A stretch of DNA of 64,000 nucleotides. It comes from Aeromonas bestiarum (lineage in GTDB: Bacteria; Pseudomonadota; Gammaproteobacteria; Enterobacterales; Aeromonadaceae). Below the pieces are notes generated by a model. It saw nothing but the letters and a program-made list of their open reading frames with translations. It ran no database searches and was not told the DNA's origin. Numbering within the stretch: position 1 is the stretch's first letter; each line of letters opens with the position of its first letter. Of the stretch, positions 1 to 9,340 are shown one piece after another. The stretch spans positions 186,001 to 250,000 of the forward strand of contig NZ_CDDA01000028.1 in NCBI RefSeq assembly GCF_000819745.1. Reading direction: 5' to 3'. Made by a program: the position numbers and the translations under genes.

Positions 1-2
1 CG

Positions 3-767
3 GCCATGGCCAGGATAGTGCAGCAGGGTATCGACGCCGGTCATCTCACCCAGGGCAAGCTGGACGTGACTGTGGGGCCGCTGGTCAACCTGTGGGGATT
101 CGGCCCGGACAAGCGCCCGCTCAAGCGGCCAGATGCCGGGCAAATTGCCGCAGCCCGCCTCAAGGTAGGCATAGACAAGCTGAGCCTGACGCCGGAGGGG
201 AATCACTTCCTGCTCGGCAAGACAATCCCGACGCTCTACCTCGATCTCTCCACCCTGGGCGAGGGGGCCGCCTCGGACGAGATAGCCGCCCTGCTCGAGA
301 GCAAGGGGGTACACAACTACCTGATCGAAGTGGCCGGTGCCGTGCGCAGCAAGGGCCACAACGGCAAGGGCAAGGGCAAGGGCAACCCCTGGCGGGTGGC
401 CATAGTCGAGCCGTCCGATCAACCGGGGGCCTTCTCCGATGTGGTAAGCCCGAACGGCATGGCCCTCAGCACAGCCGGCAGCTATCGCAACTATTACGAG
501 CTCGATGGCCAGCGCTACTCCCACATCATAGATCCCGCCACGGGCGCGCCTGTGACCCACAAACTGGTCTCCGCCAGCGTGATCACCCCGACCGCACTGG
601 AAGCCGACGCCCTCGACACGGCGCTCATGGTGATGGGGCCCGAGCAGGCCATGGCCTTCGCCAGGGAGCACCAACTGGCCGTCTACCTCATCATCAAGAC
701 GGAGCAGGGCTTTCGGGCCGACTACAGCCCGCAATTTGCCCCCTATCTGGTGCAGAAAAAGCCATGA
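3..767 (+). CDS. apbE: FAD:protein FMN transferase ApbE (5'-truncated by window edge)
   Basis: The visible 254 residues are the C-terminal three quarters of an ApbE flavin transferase, which attaches FMN covalently to Thr/Ser of periplasmic or membrane redox proteins such as NqrB/NqrC and RnfG/RnfD. The frame stays open to the window edge, so the signal/lipobox and N-terminus are missing. Diagnostic stretches are LWGFGPDKRP near residue 30, DLSTLGEG (the ApbE GEG loop), STAGSYRNYYELDG, and HIIDPATGAPV followed by ALEADALDTALMVMG, which holds the Mg2+/FAD-site acidic residues of the family. A lysine/glycine-rich run (GKGKGKG) after the GAVRSKG strand looks like a small repeat-derived insertion. 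No nqr genes are visible downstream. Family call is firm; the target flavoprotein is unknown. Confidence 0.93.
   Translation, partial: AMARIVQQGIDAGHLTQGKLDVTVGPLVNLWGFGPDKRPLKRPDAGQIAAARLKVGIDKLSLTPEGNHFLLGKTIPTLYLDLSTLGEGAASDEIAALLESKGVHNYLIEVAGAVRSKGHNGKGKGKGNPWRVAIVEPSDQPGAFSDVVSPNGMALSTAGSYRNYYELDGQRYSHIIDPATGAPVTHKLVSASVITPTALEADALDTALMVMGPEQAMAFAREHQLAVYLIIKTEQGFRADYSPQFAPYLVQKKP
363..380 (+). repeat. in-frame (GGCAAG)x3 microsatellite inside apbE
   Basis: Three perfect copies of GGCAAG encode a Gly-Lys run in a surface loop of ApbE. The unit keeps frame at any copy number, so length could vary between strains without breaking the gene. Confidence 0.6.
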
Positions 768-877
768 ATAACGGGGCTTTGCCGAAAAACAGGGCACCCA
801 CCCCATGTTCAATTGCCTGTCTGCGCGCTTTGGTGGCACACTTCTGTTATCCGCCCGTAGCGCCCTGACCCAGACAG

Positions 878-2524
878 ATGCAGACACCGGAACCCGAGCC
901 AGAAAAAAAAGCCCCGCCCAAGCCCAAGCGCATTCTGCTGGTCAACGAACAGCGATCCTTTCAGGTGATGATGAAGGCGATGCTGATCAACATCGGCATC
1001 AGTCGCATCACCTATGTCAATTCGGCCGAGGAGGCCAGACGTCGCTGTCAGAAAGAGACCTTTGACATCTACCTGCTCGATTACGAACTGGGGGTCGGCG
1101 AGAACGGCCGCCAGTTGCTGGAGAGCCTGCGGGATCAGAAGCTCATCCCCCCCCAGAGCGTGGTGATCATGGTGAGTGGCGACAGCTCCCGTGCCATGGT
1201 GTTGAGCGCGCTGGAGGCCGAGCCCGACGAATACCTGATGAAGCCCTTCTCCCAGGAGCAGTTCTCGTTTCGCCTCAAACGCGCCCTCGCCCGCCGCCTG
1301 GCGCTGGAGAGCGTGTTCAGCGCCCTCGCCCAGGACGATCTGCCCACCCTGCTGGCCGCCTGTGCCGAACGGGCCGATGCGGTGCCGCGCTTTGCCAACT
1401 TCTGCCGCTGCCTGCAGGCCGATACCCAGCTCAAGCTGGGGCAGGCCAAGGAAGCGCGCAGCCTGATGCGCCAGCTGCTGGCCGGCCAGGAGAACAGCTG
1501 GGCCCGGCTGACCCTGGGCAAGGCGTGCCATACGCTCGGACTTAATGAGGAGGCGGTGAGCCACCTGCAGGCGACCCTCAAGAACACCCCGCTGATGGTG
1601 GAGGCCCACCTCTGGCTGGCGGAATCCCAGCTGGCGCTCGGCAATGACGAACAGGCCCAGCAGGAGCTCAGACGGGCGGTGGACATCTCCCCCCAGTCGG
1701 TGCAGCTCTCCCGCCGGCTGGCGGAGGTGTGCCTGCTGCGCCACGACTACGCCCAGGCCAAGGACGTGCTGCTGTCGCTCATCGACTTGTCGCGCAACTC
1801 CATCCATCGCACCCCCCACTATCTGGGGGCCTATATCCAGGCGCTGACCCTGTACGCCCTCAACAGCAACGACATCTACCACATCGCCAACCTGCAAAAG
1901 CAGGTGAACTCGGCGCTGTCGCGCATTCGCGATTCGCTGATGATGTCGGAGTTCAACTACCCGGTGTTCGAGCAGATCTGCCAGGCCCGGGTGCAAATCG
2001 CCCTGGGCGAGCTGCTCAAGGGCAAAAAGATGCTCTATCGCGCCAACCAGAACTGGCTCGATCAGCCGGGCACCATGCCCCCCAGCCTGCTGGGCGAGAC
2101 CATACTCGCCCTCTACCAGCTCGGCGAATTCGAATATGCCGAGACGCTGCAGGCGCTGCTGGCGGAGGATGAAGACAGGCTGCTCACCACCTGCATCCAG
2201 GCCACCCGCGACGACAAGACGGTGCTCGAGCGCCGCCAGCGTTACCAGCAGCTCAACGAACTGGGTATCAAGGCCTACCAGAGCGGTGAACTGGAGCAGG
2301 CCCTCGGCCACTTTCGCGAGGCGCTGCGCCGGGCCCCCGCCAATACAGGTGCCGCCCTCAACAAGATCCAGGTGCTGCTGCAACTGATGCAGAAGAACCG
2401 CAAGAGCCCGGAGTTTGGCGCCGAGTGCAAGGAGACCCTGGAGGTGCTGGACGGCATCCCCCTGAACCCGGCACAGCAGGATCGTTTTCGCAAACTGCGT
2501 CAGGAGTTTACCCAGCTCAGTTGA
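878..2524 (+). CDS. Response regulator: receiver domain plus tetratricopeptide repeats
   Basis: A 548-residue cytoplasmic protein. Residues about 17-135 form a CheY-like receiver with phospho-acceptor D68 (LLDYELG), switch S100 and conserved K122 (MKPF). The acidic pair that normally binds Mg2+ is N23-E24 rather than Asp-Asp/Glu-Asp. Residues about 190-540 are helical TPR-like repeats (for example AEAHLWLAESQLALGN-type units and a C-terminal ELGIKAYQSGELEQALGHF unit). There is no DNA-binding or enzymatic output domain, so the output is probably protein-protein contact. The domain order resembles Vibrio VieB-type regulators. It has no adjacent kinase gene. A long ORF on the opposite strand here is a codon-bias shadow. 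The ATG lacks a strong Shine-Dalgarno sequence. Confidence 0.85.
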   Translation: MQTPEPEPEKKAPPKPKRILLVNEQRSFQVMMKAMLINIGISRITYVNSAEEARRRCQKETFDIYLLDYELGVGENGRQLLESLRDQKLIPPQSVVIMVSGDSSRAMVLSALEAEPDEYLMKPFSQEQFSFRLKRALARRLALESVFSALAQDDLPTLLAACAERADAVPRFANFCRCLQADTQLKLGQAKEARSLMRQLLAGQENSWARLTLGKACHTLGLNEEAVSHLQATLKNTPLMVEAHLWLAESQLALGNDEQAQQELRRAVDISPQSVQLSRRLAEVCLLRHDYAQAKDVLLSLIDLSRNSIHRTPHYLGAYIQALTLYALNSNDIYHIANLQKQVNSALSRIRDSLMMSEFNYPVFEQICQARVQIALGELLKGKKMLYRANQNWLDQPGTMPPSLLGETILALYQLGEFEYAETLQALLAEDEDRLLTTCIQATRDDKTVLERRQRYQQLNELGIKAYQSGELEQALGHFREALRRAPANTGAALNKIQVLLQLMQKNRKSPEFGAECKETLEVLDGIPLNPAQQDRFRKLRQEFTQLS

Positions 2525-2584
2525 CCCCGGCCAAGGCCCGCTCGCCTATGCTGATACAGACTCGGCGAGGGGAGGAAACAGACG

Positions 2585-3547
2585 ATGGCCATGTGTCGAT
2601 ATCTGGTGGCGGACGGGCGCCACTGCAGCGAGGAGGCGGAGGAGCACGAACTGTGCCGCTGGCACTATCCCCACGCCGATCATCAGAGTCCCCATACCGC
2701 TCGCGAGCTGGAGCACTACATCCAGCAAGGGGGTCTGTGCCACGGCCTGCAACTGGCCCGCGCCAACCTGGCCGGCCTCAACCTGGTGAAGAAGGGGGCC
2801 CCGCAGGGCTTCTTGCTGGAACAGTGCAACTTCTATCGCGCCAACCTGCAGGGAGCTCACCTCTACGGCATCCGCATCAAGGGCGGCAGCCTGATGAAAG
2901 CGGATCTCAGCGAAGCCAACCTGCACTGCGCCGAGCTCGACGACGTCAACCTGCTCGGCATTCGCTGGCACAACACCCGCCTCGACAACCTCAACACCGG
3001 CAAACGGCTGATGCAGGAGCGGCGCGGCCGCAAGGAGCGCGATCCCGTGCAGGCCCGCATCTGGCTGAAAGAGGCCGAGGAGACCTACCGGGATCTGCGC
3101 AAGGCCTCGGAGGCCCAGGGCATCTTCACCATGTCCGGCCGCTACATACAGCAGGAGCTCACCATGCGCCGGCTGCAGTTGCCGCTCTGGTCGACCCAGC
3201 GTTTCACCTCCTGGATCGTCGATCTCTTCTGCGGCTATGGCGAGGCGCCCATGCGGGTGGTGCTCTTCTCCCTGCTGCTCATCTTCATCTGCAGCATCTT
3301 CTACTTCTTCTTTGGCCTGAGCTTCAACGGCAACCACCTCATCTACCGGCCAGGCGCCCCCCTGGAGCAGAACGCCATCTTCCTGCTCGAGTGCCTCTAT
3401 TACAGCGTGGTGACCTTCACCACCCTGGGTTACGGGGACTTCACCCCCATAGGCCTGTCACGGCTCTTCGCCGCCTTCGAGGCCTTCACCGGCAGCTTCA
3501 CGCTGGCGCTGTTTGTGGTGGTGTTCGTCAAGAAGATGACCCGCTGA
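2585..3547 (+). CDS. Pentapeptide-repeat protein with two-TM potassium-channel-like domain
   Basis: A 320-residue protein with three parts. The N-terminus has a Cys/His cluster (C4, C14, C24, H27) that could bind a metal. Residues about 50-140 carry A(N/D)LxG-type pentapeptide repeats (ARANLAGLNL, RANLQGAHL, KADLSEANL). The C-terminal third has a TM helix near residues 222-242, a pore loop with the K+ selectivity-filter signature TLGYGDF, and a second TM helix ending in KKMTR. The two-TM plus TxGYGD layout is that of Ion_trans_2 channels. The start is set by a GGGGAGG ribosome site 11 nt upstream. Substrate and gating are not shown by sequence. No partner gene is evident, and the gene lies between a regulator and xthA. 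Confidence 0.85.
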   Translation: MAMCRYLVADGRHCSEEAEEHELCRWHYPHADHQSPHTARELEHYIQQGGLCHGLQLARANLAGLNLVKKGAPQGFLLEQCNFYRANLQGAHLYGIRIKGGSLMKADLSEANLHCAELDDVNLLGIRWHNTRLDNLNTGKRLMQERRGRKERDPVQARIWLKEAEETYRDLRKASEAQGIFTMSGRYIQQELTMRRLQLPLWSTQRFTSWIVDLFCGYGEAPMRVVLFSLLLIFICSIFYFFFGLSFNGNHLIYRPGAPLEQNAIFLLECLYYSVVTFTTLGYGDFTPIGLSRLFAAFEAFTGSFTLALFVVVFVKKMTR

Positions 3548-3652
3548 CGGGGGTTGGCCCGCCCCCGCGGCGCCAACCCCTCCCTGAACTTGCATCCAGG
3601 GCGGATTCCTAGTCCAATAGCGACTTATAAAAATGACATGAGCATCCCGGAC

Positions 3653-4459
3653 ATGAAGATCATCTCTTTCAATATCAATGGCCTGCGCGCCCGTCTTCAT
3701 CAGCTGCAAGCCATCATCGACAAACACCAGCCGGATGTGATCGGCCTGCAGGAGATCAAGGTGCACGACGAGGCCTTCCCGCTGGCGGATGTGGAGGCCA
3801 TGGGGTATCACGTGGAGTTCCACGGCCAGAAGGCCCACTACGGGGTGGCCATCATGAGCAAGCAGAAACCGGTCGAGGTGCAAAAAGGCTTCCCCACGGA
3901 TCCGGAAGATGCCCAGCGCCGCATGATCATGGCCACCTTCAAGCGCGAAGATGGCTCCCTCATCAAGGTGATGAACGGCTACTTCCCCCAGGGCGAGAGC
4001 CAGGACCACGAGACCAAGTTCCCGGCCAAGCAGAAGTTCTACGAGGATCTGCAGCACTATCTGGAGACCCACCACACCCCGGACGATCAGCTGGTACTGA
4101 TCGGGGATGTGAACATCTCCCCCACCGATCTCGACATCGGCATCGGCGAGGCGAACCGCAAGCGCTGGCTGCGGGATGGCAAGTGCTCCTTCCTGCCCAT
4201 AGAGCGGGAATGGATGGAACGGCTGAAAGGGTTCGGCCTGACCGACACCTTCCGCGCCGCCAACCCCACCGAGTGCGAGCGTTTCTCCTGGTTTGACTAC
4301 CGCTCAAAGGGCTTTGACGAGAATCGCGGCCTGCGCATCGACCTCATCATGGCCTCCAACGCCCTCAAGGACGCTGTGACCGAGACCGGCATCGACTACG
4401 AGCTGCGCGGCATCGAGAAACCCTCGGACCACGCCCCCATCTGGGCCTGCTTCGCCTGA
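3653..4459 (+). CDS. xthA: Exodeoxyribonuclease III
   Basis: A 268-residue AP endonuclease/3'-5' exonuclease of base-excision repair, in the EEP fold. The start at [14 protein letters not shown] matches the usual N-terminus and length of the family; the frame is open upstream, with another ATG 15 nt earlier. Metal-binding E34 lies in GLQEIKV, the [13 protein letters not shown] motif supplies catalytic Asp/Asn, and the C-terminal SDHAP supplies the catalytic His (H260). An AT-rich TATAAA lies about 25 nt upstream of the start and could be a -10 element. The gene appears monocistronic and ends at a stem-loop. Confidence 0.96.
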   Translation: MKIISFNINGLRARLHQLQAIIDKHQPDVIGLQEIKVHDEAFPLADVEAMGYHVEFHGQKAHYGVAIMSKQKPVEVQKGFPTDPEDAQRRMIMATFKREDGSLIKVMNGYFPQGESQDHETKFPAKQKFYEDLQHYLETHHTPDDQLVLIGDVNISPTDLDIGIGEANRKRWLRDGKCSFLPIEREWMERLKGFGLTDTFRAANPTECERFSWFDYRSKGFDENRGLRIDLIMASNALKDAVTETGIDYELRGIEKPSDHAPIWACFA

Positions 4460-4467
4460 TGACGACA

Positions 4468-4498
4468 CACAGTGGGGACGTTTGACGCCCCCACTGTG
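4468..4498 (+). terminator. stem-loop after xthA
   Basis: A perfect 10-bp stem (CACAGTGGGG with CCCCACTGTG) around an 11-nt loop starts just past the xthA stop. The U-rich part comes late (TTTTCCTTCTT at about 4522), so termination may be weak or Rho-assisted. Confidence 0.5.
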
Positions 4499-4799
4499 AC
4501 CCGGCCCCCACTTCCCCGTCCTTTTCCTTCTTATAATGCCCACCAGACCACCCGTGCCGCGCGCAACGCTTATAGTGAGTGCGTCCGGCGCCGGGACACA
4601 AGTTGTCGCTGGCTCGCCTCTCTGCCGCCATTGGCACTGATAACTTCCATCCCCGAGCAGCTTGGGTTCAATATTCGTGCTCTATCATGAAAAATTGTCA
4701 GTAATCCAATGAGTTGAATTTGTAACCATGCTGTTGATGATGTCAGTTCAGAAGAAAGGTGTGCACGGCGATCGCTGTCCATCCAACAGGAGTGTGATG
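4499..4799 (+). other. intergenic region upstream of the RND pump
   Basis: About 300 bp with no credible gene. It should carry the promoter of the downstream adaptor-pump operon. I see AT-rich stretches between 4660 and 4725 but no clear operator dyad, and there is no TetR/AcrR-type regulator next to it. Confidence 0.4.
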
Positions 4800-5999
4800 A
4801 TGAAAGTGCAAAACGTCAGGGAAGCTAGGTTCAAGCGTTGTGGTATTGCCCTGGCACTGGCCAGCCTGTTGACCGCCTGTGGCGACGAGCCGACCGCAGG
4901 TGCCCAGGCGCTGCCTCCCGTGCCCGTGGTGGTGGCCGAGGTCAAGCTGACCGATGTGCCCCTGACCGCCGAGATGGTGGGTGAAACCGCCGGTTTTCGC
5001 GAGATCGATGTCCGCTCCCGGGTGAGCGGCATACTGCTCAAACGCACCTATGTGGAAGGCCAGCCGGTCAGCGCCGGCCAGGAGCTGTTCCTGATCGACC
5101 CCGAGCCCTACAAGGTGGCGCTGGAGCAATCCAGAGGCACACTTGCCCAGGAGCAGGCCCGTCTCAACAAGGCCCGCGCCGATCGGGATCGCATCATCCC
5201 CCTGTTCAAACGCCAGGTGGTGAGTCGCAAGGACTATGACGACACCATAGCCAACTACGAGGCCGCCATCGCCAGCCATCAGGCGGCCCAGGCCAAGGTG
5301 AAGGAGGCGGATCTCAACCTCAGCTACACCCAGGTCACGGCCCCCATCAACGGCATGGCGAGCAAGAGCTCCCAGTCCGAAGGCAGCCTCATCTCCACCA
5401 GCGGCGAAAATGGCCTGCTCACCACCATCACCCAGTTCGACCCGCTCTACGTCAACTTCTCCTACTCGGAGCAGGATCGTCTCAACTTCGAGAACTCGGT
5501 GAAAAAGGGATTGATTGAGGCCAAGGATGCCACCAACTGGCGCACCCACATCCGGCTGGCCGACGGCTCCGTCTATCCAGAGGCGGGCAAGCTCAACTTC
5601 TCCGACAGCCGGGTCGATCCCCAGACCGGCACCATACGTGCCCGTGCCATTTTCGACAACAAGAAGGGCGCCCTGCTGCCCGGCCAGTTCGTGCGCATGA
5701 CCATCGATCTGGGGCTGCGCAAGAACGCCATCCTGGTACCGCCGCGCGCCATAGTCCAGTCCCAGGCCGACCGCATGGTGATGGTGGTGGATGCCGACAA
5801 CAAGGTGGTGCCACGGCCGGTCAAGCTGGGTTCAGTGGTCGACAGCGGCGTGCTGATCGACAGCGGGCTCGCGCCCGGCGAGCGCTACATAGTCGAGGGG
5901 TTGATGAAGGCCCGTCCCGGTTCCGTGGTCAAGCCGGTTTCGGCCGCCGAGATGAAGGCCATCAGCGCCAATATGGTCAGCCAGGCCGCGGCCAAGTAA
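4800..5999 (+). CDS. RND multidrug efflux periplasmic adaptor, lipoprotein (AcrA/MexA family)
   Basis: A 399-residue membrane fusion protein linking the inner-membrane RND pump to an outer-membrane channel. The chosen ATG follows AGGAG by 7 nt; a second ATG lies one codon upstream. The N-terminus is a lipoprotein signal with lipobox LTAC (C27). Then come a lipoyl half-domain (SRVSGILLKRTYVEGQPV), an alpha-hairpin (residues about 95-165), the second lipoyl half (SYTQVTAPINGMASKS), a beta-barrel (ITQFDPLYVNFSYSEQ) and a membrane-proximal domain (PGQFVRMTIDL). It sits 9 bp before the pump gene. Family is certain; substrates are not readable from sequence. Confidence 0.92.
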   Translation: MKVQNVREARFKRCGIALALASLLTACGDEPTAGAQALPPVPVVVAEVKLTDVPLTAEMVGETAGFREIDVRSRVSGILLKRTYVEGQPVSAGQELFLIDPEPYKVALEQSRGTLAQEQARLNKARADRDRIIPLFKRQVVSRKDYDDTIANYEAAIASHQAAQAKVKEADLNLSYTQVTAPINGMASKSSQSEGSLISTSGENGLLTTITQFDPLYVNFSYSEQDRLNFENSVKKGLIEAKDATNWRTHIRLADGSVYPEAGKLNFSDSRVDPQTGTIRARAIFDNKKGALLPGQFVRMTIDLGLRKNAILVPPRAIVQSQADRMVMVVDADNKVVPRPVKLGSVVDSGVLIDSGLAPGERYIVEGLMKARPGSVVKPVSAAEMKAISANMVSQAAAK

Positions 6000-6008
6000 G
6001 GAGTTCGT

Positions 6009-9000
6009 ATGTTTTCCAAGTTCTTCATCGAACGCCCCATCTTCGCCAGCGTGATCTCCATCATCATAGTGCTGGCTGGATTGGCGGCGATGCGATCCCT
6101 GCCCATAGAGCAGTATCCGCAGATAACGCCGCCCGTGGTGTCGGTGACTGCCTTCTACCCGGGCGCCACCCCCGAGGTGATCTCCCAGACGGTGGCCGCG
6201 CCACTGGAGCAGCAGATCAACGGCGTGGAGCGGATGCTCTACATGCAGTCCGGTTCGGCCTCCAACGGCCAGATGAACCTCAACATCTATTTCGAGATCG
6301 GTACCGATCCGGATCAGGCCACCATCAACGTCAACAACCGGGTCTCGGCCGCCATGGCCCAGCTGCCGGAAGAGGTCAAAAAGCAGGGGGTGACGGTCAA
6401 GAAGAAATCGACCTCGATCCTGCAGGTAGTGACCCTGCAATCCCCGGGCGGCACCTTTGACACCACCTATCTGTCGAACTACGCCCTGCTCAACATCATA
6501 GATGAGCTCAAGCGGATTCCCGGGGTCGGCGATACCACATTGTTCGGCGGCACCGACTACGCCATGCGCATCTGGCTGCGGCCGGACCGGCTGGCCCAGC
6601 TCGAGCTCACCCCGAGCGACGTGATCGGCGCCATCCGCGAGCAGAACACCCAGTTTGCGGCCGGCAAGATAGGCGCCCAGCCCACCACGGCCCCCATCGA
6701 CTTCACCTACACGGTGCAGACCAAGGGGCGCCTCGAGGATGTGAAAGAGTTCCAGAACATCATCATCCGCTCCATGCCGGACGGCTCGAAAATCCGGGTC
6801 AAGGACGTGGCCCGGGTCGAGCTCGGCGGCAAGGATTACGACCTGCTGGCCAAGGCCAACGGCAAGCCCGCCATCGGCATCGCCACCTACCTGCAACCGG
6901 GCGCCAACGCCGTGGCGGTGGCCGATCAGGTACATGCCACCATGCTGCGCCTCAAAGAGCGCTTCCCCCAGGACATCGAGTACCAGATCCCCTACGACAC
7001 CACAGAGTTCGTGAAGATCTCCATCGAGGAGGTGGTGCACACCCTGTTCGAGGCGATCCTGCTGGTGTTCGTGGTGGTCTACCTCTTCCTGCAGAACTTC
7101 CGAGCAACCCTGATCCCCTGCATTGCTGTGCCGGTGTCGCTGATCGGCACCTTTGCCGGCATGCTGGTGCTGGGCTTCTCCATCAACCTGCTGACCCTGT
7201 TCGGCATGGTGCTCGCCATCGGTATCGTGGTGGATGACGCCATAGTGGTGCTGGAGAACGTCGAGCGAATAATGCAGGAGAAGAAGTGCTCGCCCAAGGA
7301 GGCCGCCATCCTCGCCATGCAGGAGGTGTCGGGCCCCGTCATCGCCATCGTGCTGGTGCTGTGCGCCGTCTTCCTGCCGGTCGCCTTCATGGGCGGCATG
7401 ACGGGGGTCATGTACAAGCAGTTCGCCATCACGGTCGCCGTGTCGGTAGCCATCTCAGGTCTGGTGGCGCTGACCCTGTCACCGGCCCTGTGCGCCGTGC
7501 TGCTGAAAGAGGGTCACCACAAGCCGGCCCGCTTCTTCGTCTGGTTCAACAACGCCTTCGACGGCCTGACCCGTCGCTACGTGCGCGGGGTCGCCTTCCT
7601 CAACCGCCGGGTCGGGGTGGCGTTCACCATCATCGCCTTCATCCTGGTCTCCATCTACGGCTTGCTGCTGAAGGTGCCCGGGGAGCTGGTACCGAACGAA
7701 GATCAGGGCTACCTGCTCTCCGCCGTCATGCTGCCGGATGCGGCCTCCCTCACCCGCACCCAGGCGGTGGCGAACGACTTCGACCGGATGGCGATGGCCA
7801 ACCCCAACGTCAAGGACGTCATCACCTTCTCGGGCTTTGACATCCTCTCCAACGCCATCATCAGCAACAGCGGCATCAGCTTCATCACCCTCAAGGACTG
7901 GAGCGAGCGCCAGGGCACGGGGCAGGACTCCTTCTCCCTGGCCAAGACCTTCCAGGGCATGAGCCTGATGGGGCTGGCGGATGGCTTCGTCGCCTCCTTC
8001 AACCCGCCGCCCATCACAGGCATGTCCACCACAGGCGGGCTTGAGGCCTATCTGCAAAACCGCAGCACCGGCAATGCCCAGGCCTTCTCGGCCGAGGTGC
8101 AGCGCTTCCTGGAAGCGGCCAAAGAGCGCCCCGAGTTCGCCAGCGTCACCTCCACCTATCGCGCCAACGTGCCCCAGGTCTATCTCGATCTGGATCGCGA
8201 GAAAGCCAAGGCGCTGGGGCTGCCCATCAATGCGGTGTTTGACACCATGCAGGCCACCTTCGGTCAGGTCTATGTCAACGACTTCAACCAGTTCGGCCGT
8301 ACCTACCGGGTGCAATTGCAGTCCGAGGCGGACTACCGCGCCAAGAAGAGCGACATCCGCAACGTCTATGTCCGCTCCGACAAGGGGGAGATGATACCGC
8401 TCAGCAGTCTGGTGACGGTGCGCGATGCCACAGGCCCCGAACTGGTCGAGCGTTTCAACATCTTCCAGGCGGCCAAGATCATGGCGCAACCGGCGCCGGG
8501 TTACAGCTCGGGCCAGGCCATAGCCGCGCTGGAGGCCGTGGCCGACGAGTCCCTCGGCAACGACGCCAAGCTGGAGTGGACCGGCTCCGCCTATCAGGAG
8601 AAGGCGGCCGCCGGCAGCGCCGGCACCGCGTTCGGCTTCGGCATAGTGATGATCTTCCTCATCCTGGCGGCCCAGTACGAACGCTGGAGCCTGCCGTTTG
8701 CGGTGATAACCGCGGTACCGTTCGCCCTGTTCGGCGCCCTGCTGGCCACCTGGCTGGTCGGGCTCACCAACAACGTCTACTTCCAGATAGGGCTGGTGAC
8801 GCTGGTGGGCCTTGCAGCCAAGAACGCCATCCTGATCGTGGAGTTTGCGGTGATGAAGCACGAGGAGGGAATGAGCCTCATCGAGTCGGCGCTGGAGGCG
8901 GCGCGGCTGCGTTTTCGCCCCATCGTCATGACGTCGCTCGCCTTCATCCTCGGCTGTGTGCCGCTGGTGACCTCGAGCGGCGCCGGCGCGGCGAGCCGTC

Positions 9001-9137
9001 ACGCCCTCGGCTGGCCGGTCATCGGCGGCATGCTGGCGGCGACCTTCATCGCCATCTTCTTCATCCCGCTCTTCTTCCGCCTCATCATGAAGCGATCGGA
9101 GCGACCCCGCGCCCCCGCGCCCCAGCAGAAACAGTGA
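6009..9137 (+). CDS. RND multidrug efflux pump, HAE1 family (AcrB/MexB-like)
   Basis: A 1042-residue inner-membrane proton-driven exporter with the usual 12-TM, two-loop layout. The N-terminus [14 protein letters not shown] and the proton-relay helix with [17 protein letters not shown] (the two Asp residues of AcrB TM4) are intact. The TM10 Lys is present in [27 protein letters not shown] is the HAE1-type porter-loop motif. Length equals the family norm. Translation probably follows the adaptor gene directly. A strong terminator lies 4 bp past the stop and no TolC-like gene follows, so the outer-membrane partner must be encoded elsewhere. Confidence 0.95.
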   Translation: MFSKFFIERPIFASVISIIIVLAGLAAMRSLPIEQYPQITPPVVSVTAFYPGATPEVISQTVAAPLEQQINGVERMLYMQSGSASNGQMNLNIYFEIGTDPDQATINVNNRVSAAMAQLPEEVKKQGVTVKKKSTSILQVVTLQSPGGTFDTTYLSNYALLNIIDELKRIPGVGDTTLFGGTDYAMRIWLRPDRLAQLELTPSDVIGAIREQNTQFAAGKIGAQPTTAPIDFTYTVQTKGRLEDVKEFQNIIIRSMPDGSKIRVKDVARVELGGKDYDLLAKANGKPAIGIATYLQPGANAVAVADQVHATMLRLKERFPQDIEYQIPYDTTEFVKISIEEVVHTLFEAILLVFVVVYLFLQNFRATLIPCIAVPVSLIGTFAGMLVLGFSINLLTLFGMVLAIGIVVDDAIVVLENVERIMQEKKCSPKEAAILAMQEVSGPVIAIVLVLCAVFLPVAFMGGMTGVMYKQFAITVAVSVAISGLVALTLSPALCAVLLKEGHHKPARFFVWFNNAFDGLTRRYVRGVAFLNRRVGVAFTIIAFILVSIYGLLLKVPGELVPNEDQGYLLSAVMLPDAASLTRTQAVANDFDRMAMANPNVKDVITFSGFDILSNAIISNSGISFITLKDWSERQGTGQDSFSLAKTFQGMSLMGLADGFVASFNPPPITGMSTTGGLEAYLQNRSTGNAQAFSAEVQRFLEAAKERPEFASVTSTYRANVPQVYLDLDREKAKALGLPINAVFDTMQATFGQVYVNDFNQFGRTYRVQLQSEADYRAKKSDIRNVYVRSDKGEMIPLSSLVTVRDATGPELVERFNIFQAAKIMAQPAPGYSSGQAIAALEAVADESLGNDAKLEWTGSAYQEKAAAGSAGTAFGFGIVMIFLILAAQYERWSLPFAVITAVPFALFGALLATWLVGLTNNVYFQIGLVTLVGLAAKNAILIVEFAVMKHEEGMSLIESALEAARLRFRPIVMTSLAFILGCVPLVTSSGAGAASRHALGWPVIGGMLAATFIAIFFIPLFFRLIMKRSERPRAPAPQQKQ

Positions 9138-9140
9138 CAC

Positions 9141-9167
9141 AAGCCCCCGCCGATGCGGGGGCTTTGT
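9141..9167 (+). terminator. Rho-independent terminator of the RND operon
   Basis: AAGCCCCCGC, a 4-nt loop, then GCGGGGGCTT and a short T-rich tail directly after the pump stop codon. Confidence 0.85.
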
Positions 9168-9288
9168 TATGCATACGCGGCTCATCTGTCGCCCCCTCCT
9201 TGTGCTTCCATCTGCTCCTCCCATCCAGGCACCTCCTCAGGCAAAGCGCCGGCGGGATCACAACCGCGCCGATTGGCTTGTACTCACC

Positions 9289-9319
9289 TTGACCTTACTC
9301 TCAAGGTAAGGTTTACAGT
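9289..9319 (+). promoter_or_regulatory. CueR-type (MerR family) copper-responsive promoter
   Basis: A perfect dyad ACCTTAC-7 nt-GTAAGGT (9292-9312) lies between a -35 TTGACC (9289) and a -10 TACAGT (9314). The spacer is 19 bp, the over-long spacer that MerR-family activators correct by untwisting DNA. The arrangement matches the Escherichia coli copA promoter almost base for base around -35 and the dyad flanks. It drives the copper genes that start 22 bp downstream. No cueR gene lies in the window. Confidence 0.88.
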
Positions 9320-9340
9320 GACCCCAATCATCATCAGGAC

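Noticed and set aside
809-2383. 524-codon minus-strand ORF opposite the response regulator
   Set aside because: High-G+C codon shadow: Gln/Leu/Gly/His-rich, no family, no ribosome site, and the plus strand has clear receiver motifs.
5832-9224. Long minus-strand ORFs (402 and 581 codons) opposite the RND genes
   Set aside because: Shadows of conserved coding sequence with no recognisable domains.
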